NCBI GenBank assembly: GCA_031963005.1
Contig: JASSUL010000001.1
Location: 1 to 64,000 of the forward strand
DNA: 64,000 bases
Direction: 5' to 3'
Source of the DNA: JASSUD01 sp031963005
GTDB taxonomy: Bacteria; Pseudomonadota; Gammaproteobacteria; Burkholderiales; Burkholderiaceae
Of the stretch, positions 17,111-23,769 are shown one piece after another (the first letter of the stretch is position 1; every line of letters begins with the position of its first letter). The translations under genes and the position numbers were made by a program. The notes beneath the pieces were generated by a model. That model was given only the letters and a program-made list of their open reading frames with translations. It made no database searches and was not told where the DNA came from.

Positions 17111-18793
17111 ATGATTGAACGCGCACTCCTCTCTGTATCCGATAAATCGGGACTTATTGACTTCGCCCGTGGCTTGTCTGCAATGGGAGTGGAACTTCTC
17201 TCTAGTAGCGGCACCGCGCGCGCGCTTCTCGACGCACAGATTCCCGTTACGGAAATAGGCGACTATACGGGGGTTGCAGAGATGCTAGATGGGCGGGTCA
17301 AAACCCTGCATCCCAAAGTACATGCCGGATTACTCGCCCAGCGAGATATCGCCGAGCATATGGACACGCTGCAGCAGCATGGGATACCCAAAATCGATCT
17401 TTTGATCGTCAATCTCTATCCCTTTCAAGCGACGATTGCAAAACCCGATTGCACTTTCACGCAAGCTATTGAGAATATCGATATCGGTGGCCCCGCTATG
17501 CTGCGTTCTGCGGCCAAAAATCATGCGCATGTGGCCGTTGTCGTCGATCCTAACGATTATGGTCAGGTGCTTACAGAATTACAGCAACACCACGGCATCA
17601 TTTCCTCTGAAACGCGCTTTACACTGGCCACTAAAGCATTTGCCCATACGGCGCAATACGATACGGCCATTGCAAGCTATTTAAAGCAGACCGCTCAGCC
17701 TCACAACGCACCTGATACGCCCTCCACTCTGACCCATGCTTCTGCAGAGCATAGCGATGCCGGCTACCCCGCACGCCTAGAACTGGCATTTGAAAAAATC
17801 CAAGATCTACGCTATGGAGAAAACCCGCACCAACAAGCTGCGCTATATCGTAATACGGCAAGCGCACAGGCTACTTTGCTGCAAACTAGGCCCGATACGC
17901 TGATACACGCGAAACAATGGCAAGGAAAAGCACTCTCGTACAATAATATTGTCGATAGCGATGCCGCATGGGAATGCGTCAAAACCCTTGCAGCACCAGC
18001 TTGTGTCATCGTCAAACATGCAAACCCTTGCGGTGCGGGGCAAAGTCTGACTGACTTGGAAGCCTATCAACGGGCATTCTCGACAGATCCCACTTCGGCA
18101 TTTGGCGGAATTATCGCGTTCAATTGCACGGTGGATGAAGTTGCCGCACAGGCTATCTGCACGCAATTTGTAGAGGTGGTGATAGCACCGGCTTTCAGTG
18201 AGCAGGCTAAGCACGCTTTTGCGGCTAAGCCTAATGTGCGCTTACTAGAAATGCCTACCATAACCAAGACCCCTTCTGGCAATGCACACGCAGAGCCTAT
18301 ATCAGGAACACCCCATAAAGCGTGCTTACCTATCGAAATGAAATGGGTAGGTGACGGTCTACTGATCCAATCACCCGATCTAAAGAATGTCCTTGACGAA
18401 AAACTACAAGTGGTCACAAAACGCGCTCCTAACGCACAAGAGTGGAAAAATTTGACGCTAGCTTGGCGCGTTGCGAAGTTTGTAAAATCCAATGCGATTG
18501 TTTACTGCGGGCAAGAGCAAACCTTGGGCATTGGCGCGGGGCAAATGAGCCGCGTAGATTCTGCACGTATCGCCTCTTTAAAAGCGCAAGCTGCGCAACT
18601 CAGCCTAGCAGGCTCTGCCGTAGCATCGGATGCCTTCTTCCCATTTCGAGATGGCTTAGATGTCGTAGTACAAGCGGGTGCAACTTGCGTCATACAGCCA
18701 GGCGGTTCCATCCGAGACCAAGAAGTTATTGATGCGGCTGATGAGCAAGGCATTGCCATGGTCTTTACTCATATTAGGCACTTCCGGCATTAA
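17111..18793 (+). CDS. purH: Bifunctional AICAR transformylase / IMP cyclohydrolase
   Basis: Catalyses the last two steps of de novo IMP synthesis. It has 560 residues: an N-terminal MGS-like IMP cyclohydrolase domain (1-about 195: SVSDKSGLIDFARGL, GRVKTLHPKVHAGLLA) and a C-terminal AICARFT domain (RYGENPHQQAALYR, KHANPCGAGQS, SNAIVYC). It is about 40 residues longer than usual because of two low-complexity insertions, around 200-220 between the domains and around 380-410. Key blocks are intact, so it is probably active. Confidence 0.95.
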   Translation: MIERALLSVSDKSGLIDFARGLSAMGVELLSSSGTARALLDAQIPVTEIGDYTGVAEMLDGRVKTLHPKVHAGLLAQRDIAEHMDTLQQHGIPKIDLLIVNLYPFQATIAKPDCTFTQAIENIDIGGPAMLRSAAKNHAHVAVVVDPNDYGQVLTELQQHHGIISSETRFTLATKAFAHTAQYDTAIASYLKQTAQPHNAPDTPSTLTHASAEHSDAGYPARLELAFEKIQDLRYGENPHQQAALYRNTASAQATLLQTRPDTLIHAKQWQGKALSYNNIVDSDAAWECVKTLAAPACVIVKHANPCGAGQSLTDLEAYQRAFSTDPTSAFGGIIAFNCTVDEVAAQAICTQFVEVVIAPAFSEQAKHAFAAKPNVRLLEMPTITKTPSGNAHAEPISGTPHKACLPIEMKWVGDGLLIQSPDLKNVLDEKLQVVTKRAPNAQEWKNLTLAWRVAKFVKSNAIVYCGQEQTLGIGAGQMSRVDSARIASLKAQAAQLSLAGSAVASDAFFPFRDGLDVVVQAGATCVIQPGGSIRDQEVIDAADEQGIAMVFTHIRHFRH

Positions 18794-18847
18794 TACATTG
18801 ATGACAAAGCGCCCTTCTTTTTCGCCATTTCTCACCCCGCTAACGCT

Positions 18848-19663
18848 ATGACACTCCCTAAACGCCTCATTCCCTGCCTAGATATTGCTGCAGGCCGTGT
18901 GGTCAAGGGGGTTAATTTTGTAGGGCTCAGAGATGCCGGCGATCCCGTGGAACTGGCACAACGTTATGCCGATGCCGGCGCGGATGAATTGGCTTTTTTA
19001 GATATTACGGCCACGCATGAGCAGCGTGATCTGCTCCTCCCTGTGATTGAAGCCGTAGCCTCCCGAGTGTTTATTCCCCTCACCGTCGGTGGGGGAGTAC
19101 GTACACTCGAGGATGTACAGCGGCTCCTCAATGCAGGAGCCGACAAAATCAGCATTAATTCTGCCGCTATCTCCACGCCAGAACTGATAGGCCAAATTTA
19201 TAGTAAATATGGCGCGCAATGCATTGTTGTCGCACTAGATGCGAAACGTACAGCTACGGATACCCCTCAAACGCCCTCCCCCACCGAAGATCATGGGCTT
19301 GCAGCTGATCCAACTCCCTCATGGACGCTTTTTACCCATGGCGGACGACGCGCTACAGGTTTAGATGCCCTTGAATGGGCCAAGGCCATGGTTGAATGGG
19401 GAGCGGGGGAAATTTTACTCACCAGCATGGATCGTGATGGCAGCAAAACCGGATTTGATTTGGAATTAACCCGTACGATATCCGATGCAGTGCCTATCCC
19501 CGTTATCGCCTCCGGCGGAGTGGGATGCTTAGAACACTTAGTACAAGGCATACAAGAAGGGCATGCTGATGCCGTGCTAGCGGCTAGTATTTTCCATGAT
19601 GGTCACTATACGCTGAGTGAGGCAAAACGCTTTATGGCAGAACACGGCATTGCCGTACGGTAA
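18848..19663 (+). CDS. hisF: Imidazole glycerol phosphate synthase subunit HisF
   Basis: A TIM-barrel cyclase of 271 residues that uses ammonia from HisH to make imidazole glycerol phosphate and AICAR, the AICAR feeding PurH. Typical blocks are IPCLDIAAGRVVKGVNF, LTVGGGVRTLEDVQ, LLTSMDRDGSKTGFDLEL and VIASGGVG. A Thr/Pro-rich insertion of about 14 residues (around 140-155) interrupts the usual sequence. hisH and hisA, normally just upstream, are not adjacent; purH is instead. Confidence 0.95.
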   Translation: MTLPKRLIPCLDIAAGRVVKGVNFVGLRDAGDPVELAQRYADAGADELAFLDITATHEQRDLLLPVIEAVASRVFIPLTVGGGVRTLEDVQRLLNAGADKISINSAAISTPELIGQIYSKYGAQCIVVALDAKRTATDTPQTPSPTEDHGLAADPTPSWTLFTHGGRRATGLDALEWAKAMVEWGAGEILLTSMDRDGSKTGFDLELTRTISDAVPIPVIASGGVGCLEHLVQGIQEGHADAVLAASIFHDGHYTLSEAKRFMAEHGIAVR

Positions 19664-19765
19664 GCATACTGTTGCGTACACGGTACTCCCGTTTTTTGCT
19701 GCTTGCGCGAAATGACCATGCCTATTTGATGCTCGATTGAGCCCCCTCCTTATAGACCCTCGACC

Positions 19766-20557
19766 ATGTATACCCAAGCCGTTTCCTCTATCGATCAAGT
19801 ACAGTGGGATGCACAAGACTTAATCCCCGCTGTTGCCCAGGATATCGACAGCGGCGAGGTGCTCATGCTAGCGTGGATGAATCGAGAAGCGCTCGCAAAA
19901 ACCCTTGATACAGGATATGCCGTCTACTGGTCTCGCTCGCGACAAAGTTTATGGTTTAAAGGCGAAACGTCTGGAAATACGCAGCGCATTCATCAAATAT
20001 GGCTAGATTGTGACGCAGATGCCCTACTACTCCAGGTAAAAGCGCAAGGTGGCATCGCATGCCATACAGGACGGCCTTCTTGCTTTTTTCAGGCACTCCC
20101 TAATCCCCATTCGACGAACACATCCAAGAACGCTGAAAATACGGATACACCCAGCCCTACCGTAGAGCCCTTCATCTCTGAGCGCGCGCCATTTTCCTAC
20201 AATGCGATTTTGCACCAGCTCGCCACCCTCATTCAAAGTCGAAAAAATCAGAGTGCCGAACATTCCTATATCGCCCGCCTCTTCGCGCTAGGCGATGATG
20301 CACTATTGAAAAAAATCGGCGAAGAAGCGACTGAAGTAGTATTAGCTGCAAAAGAAGCAGCATATACTGGCAAAGAAGCCACATCCAAACTAGTAAGCGA
20401 AATGGCGGATTTATGGTTTCATTGCCTTATCGTATTGGGACGCTTTGACTTACCACCCACCGCGGTCCTCCAAGAGCTAGCGCGCCGACAAGGCGTATCA
20501 GGACTGGAAGAAAAAGCGAGGCGCAGCAACCCATTAGATTCAAGCACATCGCATTGA
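19766..20557 (+). CDS. hisIE: Fused HisI-HisE: phosphoribosyl-AMP cyclohydrolase / phosphoribosyl-ATP pyrophosphatase
   Basis: One frame of 263 codons carries both enzymes for histidine steps 2 and 3. Residues 1-115 are HisI (MLAWMNREALAKTL, YWSRSRQSLWFKGETSGN, IWLDCDADALLL, CHTGRPSCFF, with zinc and Mg ligands). A Ser/Thr/Asn/Pro-rich linker covers about 115-150. Residues 155-250 are HisE (LIQSRKNQ, KIGEEATEVVLAAK, EMADLWFHCLIVL). In most Burkholderiales these are two adjacent genes. It is followed 53 bases later by tatB. Confidence 0.93.
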   Translation: MYTQAVSSIDQVQWDAQDLIPAVAQDIDSGEVLMLAWMNREALAKTLDTGYAVYWSRSRQSLWFKGETSGNTQRIHQIWLDCDADALLLQVKAQGGIACHTGRPSCFFQALPNPHSTNTSKNAENTDTPSPTVEPFISERAPFSYNAILHQLATLIQSRKNQSAEHSYIARLFALGDDALLKKIGEEATEVVLAAKEAAYTGKEATSKLVSEMADLWFHCLIVLGRFDLPPTAVLQELARRQGVSGLEEKARRSNPLDSSTSH

Positions 20558-20610
20558 GGATCTGTACGGCCCTTCTTATCCACTATTGACGGACTTAAAA
20601 ACCGCTATTT

Positions 20611-21066
20611 ATGCTTGATCTCAGCATCGCAAAACTAGGTGTCATTGGGATAGTCGCGCTCATTGTATTAGGGCCCACCCGCTTACCGCACGTAGCACGC
20701 ACTTTAGGTACGCTCTTTGGCCGAGCGCAGCGGTATCTGCACGCCGTGCAAGCGGAGGTTTCCCGGCAATTAGAGTTAGATACGCTGCGCCAGATACAAA
20801 GCAATCTCCACACTACGACCCAAGAAGCTCGCGAAGCGCTGCGTACTTCGCGGCCTTCGCTACAAGGAGAGCGTACGTCATGGGATGCGCAATACCCTAC
20901 TTCAGAGACTTTCCGCTCTCCTTCACGCAATAGAAGAGTATGGAGGTATCCCCATTCTTACACTGCCCTGGTGTATTTCACTAATACACGCACTAATGGG
21001 CATTATCCGCATGTTATGGGACGCCGCCAGCGCATTCGCGCTCAGGCAGCACGAGCAAAAAAATAG
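20611..21066 (+). CDS. tatB: Sec-independent translocase protein TatB
   Basis: A protein of 151 residues with the single N-terminal membrane helix and hinge of the TatA/B family (IVALIVLGPTRLPHVARTLG). An amphipathic helix follows (LFGRAQRYLHAVQAEVSRQLELD). The MLDLSIAKLG start and long helix identify it as TatB rather than TatA. The C-terminal half is basic and poorly conserved. In relatives tatA lies between hisE and tatB; here only 53 bases separate them, so tatA is missing from the locus. Confidence 0.88.
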   Translation: MLDLSIAKLGVIGIVALIVLGPTRLPHVARTLGTLFGRAQRYLHAVQAEVSRQLELDTLRQIQSNLHTTTQEAREALRTSRPSLQGERTSWDAQYPTSETFRSPSRNRRVWRYPHSYTALVYFTNTRTNGHYPHVMGRRQRIRAQAARAKK

Positions 21067-21077
21067 CGACGATCATC

Positions 21078-21812
21078 ATGCAAGATAACCTCTTCTCTCA
21101 TTGGGTAGAACTACGACAACGTCTGATTCGGGCAGGACTTGCCATACTGCTACTCTTCTTTGGACTAGTATATTGGGCCCCGCATATCTTCCATCTGCTG
21201 GCAAAACCTTTATTAACGCACCTTCCTGAAGGTGGCAAAATGATGGTAACGGATGTCACAGGCTCTTTTTTTGTTCCGATCAAAGTCACTTTATTAGTAG
21301 CCTTTATCCTCGCACTTCCTTTTGTGCTCTATCAAATTTGGGCCTTTATCGCACCAGCCCTTTATCCCCATGAAAGAAAAGGCATCCTCCCCTTAGTGGG
21401 CAGCAGTTATATTCTCTTTTTATGCGGGATGGCTTTTGCTTACTTTGTAGTATTCCCGGTACTCTTCCAAATGATGGCGCATTACAACGCGCCCTTAGAT
21501 GCACAAATGTCCACGGATATCGACCGTTATGTTAGTTTTACATTAAGTCTTTTTATCGCTTTTGGCATTACCTTTGAAATTCCGCTCGTCGTAATACTAT
21601 GTGTACGAATCGGCCTACTTAGCACGGCACAATTAAAAAAAATGCGTCCCTATGTCATCGTAGGCGCTTTTGTTTTATCCGCCATCATCACTCCCCCTGA
21701 CGTCTTCTCTCAGCTTCTACTCGCAATTCCGCTAGTATTATTGTATGAATTAGGGCTATTGATTGCGCATTTTCTCCCTCCCGCTGCCTCATCACAGTCT
21801 CTTGCGGAATAA
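21078..21812 (+). CDS. tatC: Sec-independent translocase protein TatC
   Basis: A six-helix inner-membrane protein of 244 residues that recognises twin-arginine signal peptides of folded proteins. Family blocks are HWVELRQRLIRAG, ALPFVLYQIWAFIAPALYPHE, YFVVFPVLFQ, FGITFEIPLVV, KKMRPYVIVGAFVLSAIITPPD and FSQLLLAIPLVLLYE. It follows tatB by 11 bases, an operon arrangement. Length and layout are normal. Confidence 0.95.
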   Translation: MQDNLFSHWVELRQRLIRAGLAILLLFFGLVYWAPHIFHLLAKPLLTHLPEGGKMMVTDVTGSFFVPIKVTLLVAFILALPFVLYQIWAFIAPALYPHERKGILPLVGSSYILFLCGMAFAYFVVFPVLFQMMAHYNAPLDAQMSTDIDRYVSFTLSLFIAFGITFEIPLVVILCVRIGLLSTAQLKKMRPYVIVGAFVLSAIITPPDVFSQLLLAIPLVLLYELGLLIAHFLPPAASSQSLAE

Positions 21813-22956
21813 GGATTTCCTCTGTAATAGTGCGAGGCTTCCACCTATCCAATGTCAATAAATAATAAGAAGCTTGCGATTTTTAGGAGCAAGCGAATGG
21901 AATCAGAATCCAACCATGCAGTGGAGTGTTATTTGCCATGGAAGATTTTGTGAATTTTTTTTCTCAGCGTTTTGACGCGCGGGAATACCTAGGCTTGCGG
22001 ATGCTGATTCTCTAGTTATCTGAGAGGTTTTCGAAGATACTTCTGATATCGGCGATAAGTAGTGGATATTTGAACTGCTTTTGCCTGATGCGCTTATGAA
22101 CATTTTTGAATTTCCCGTTTAAGCCTCCTACAAGAAATTCTTCATAAAAAATTTAACCCTAGCGATGGACATAGTTTATCAGGCATTTTTTTATTGAATA
22201 ATTTATTGGAGGAAGAGGAGTGTAGAAATATTTTCTAAAAAAATGCGCGCCATTGCTATCAAATATGTCTGAAATCTTATTGGCTTTACTATGAACCGCG
22301 TTGCACGGATTGCGAAATGATGTTCTTGTGAGCGCATGTTATGGGTTGATTTTTAAAGATTCTTATGACAACCCGCTAATGTTTCAATTTCTGCGGCAGT
22401 AACGGGCATATCGCGGCTTCGTGTGGTTCATTAAAGCTGGTACTTTGGTCGTGGTGCGGATGACTCGTGTGAAAGTAGCGCATTGTCAAGCCGCCCCCAT
22501 ATACCTCTCCCTCCAACCAGTTCCTGGTTTGGGGGGAGGTGCGCATAAGGAATGGGATGGATATCCTCCCTTTAAACAATGTGATGGACAGCACCACCCT
22601 TTAACGGCATCGCGATATGCCAAAATGGGAATTGAACTTACTTCATTAACAAAAGAGAAGCATGCATCCCATTGCTTACTTTCCTCTCATAAAAGGCATC
22701 GAGATTCAGCATCTCCATAGGGATGTATCCCTTCGCATGCCTGCTCGCTAAACGAAATCTGAAGGGAGTGCATATGCTCTGTGAAAATATCAGTATTTTT
22801 TCTATTTTAGATTACAGAGAAATATAAGAAGGAATTTATTTTTTATTCAGTTAATATTAGTTTTGCAGCAAGGTCATAACATCATTTTTAATTGCAAATT
22901 TTTATTGTGCTTAGGTGTCAGCACAGGATAAAAATTTAACAAAATAAGTGAATTAT
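21813..22956. other. 1.1-kb gene-free region
   Basis: No frame here is supported as a gene. Short frames on both strands (for example one starting at the ATG near 21940 and a minus-strand frame at 22376-22597) are broken by stops and lack recognisable domains. The composition shifts from average to strongly AT-rich towards the right end, next to the orphan gene at 22957. The segment probably consists of decayed genes at the border of an accessory island. Confidence 0.5.
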
Positions 22957-23544
22957 ATGAAAATCTCCGTTCTACCTGCGCAACCCTCATATTTTCAACT
23001 TATTCATCCATTTCGATCACAGGCGATAAGCACTGAAGATGGATATAAAGAAGCAATTAAAAACTGTAAAAAAGCCATTTCACATATCGAAAATATTTTA
23101 CCTAAAACACCTCATTTTTTTCAAAAAGTGGGACTTATAATTTTAATTTATAAACTAAAAGAAGTGATTCATTCATTAAGATTAAAATCTAACATCAATG
23201 AAGTACATTTAAGCTGCGAATCCATCATTAAGCAACTTGAAAATTTAAGCAAGCCTTCTCCCAACGTACATTTATCTGCATTAATCATTGAATTAAAATC
23301 GGTGACTATATTCACAGACTCAAAAATAGAAGAATCAAAAAAACCGTTATTAAAAAATATAATAACCTCGATTAAATATAATAAAAATAAAGAAGAAATT
23401 CAGTCAAAAATGAGTCAAACTCCATCAGAAGAAAATTCAAAAAATAATATAACCTGCCCATCTCTTCTAAAAAGATTTTTTTTATGGATAGCAAATATTT
23501 TAGAAAAAATATTTCCAAATACATTTACCAATTTACAAATCTAA
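22957..23544 (+). CDS. AT-rich orphan protein, possible secreted effector
   Basis: A frame of 195 codons from the ATG at 22957 (a GTG at 22948 is an alternative). I do not recognise the product. It is predicted to be mostly helical, Lys/Ile/Asn-rich, with segments such as AIKNCKKAISHIENIL and KVGLIILIYKLKEVIHSL, and ends with a short hydrophobic stretch near FFLWIANILEKIF. No signal peptide is seen. Codon and base use are far more AT-rich than the housekeeping genes, and it lies beside the ankyrin gene. These features fit horizontally acquired host-interaction genes, but that role is inference. Confidence 0.55.
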   Translation: MKISVLPAQPSYFQLIHPFRSQAISTEDGYKEAIKNCKKAISHIENILPKTPHFFQKVGLIILIYKLKEVIHSLRLKSNINEVHLSCESIIKQLENLSKPSPNVHLSALIIELKSVTIFTDSKIEESKKPLLKNIITSIKYNKNKEEIQSKMSQTPSEENSKNNITCPSLLKRFFLWIANILEKIFPNTFTNLQI

Positions 23545-23693
23545 TTTAACTTAATTTTCTAATTTTAAATCGTATAATATTAAATTATCACTCTTTTAAA
23601 TCAATAATTAATACGGAAGTTAAAAAATCAACATTAAAAATAAATGGAAAAGAATTTTAAAAAAACAGAAAAACTGATGCGGCGACCATACCC

Positions 23694-23724
23694 AAGAAGG
23701 TCAGATTGGCTATCTGACCTTCTT
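23694..23724 (-). terminator. Perfect 12-bp hairpin downstream of the ankyrin gene
   Basis: AAGAAGGTCAGA and its exact complement TCTGACCTTCTT flank a 7-base loop. It lies 46 bases past the stop of the leftward ankyrin gene and 150 bases past the stop of the rightward orphan gene, so it may serve both convergent transcripts. No strong T tract follows on either strand. Confidence 0.6.
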
Positions 23725-23769
23725 AGAGGCACTTGTGTCTTGGTTTAACCTGAAAAAGTGGGAATTTAA

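Noticed and set aside
22376..22597. Minus-strand frame of 73 codons in the gene-free region
   Set aside because: No domain, no ribosome-binding site, and surrounding frames are broken.
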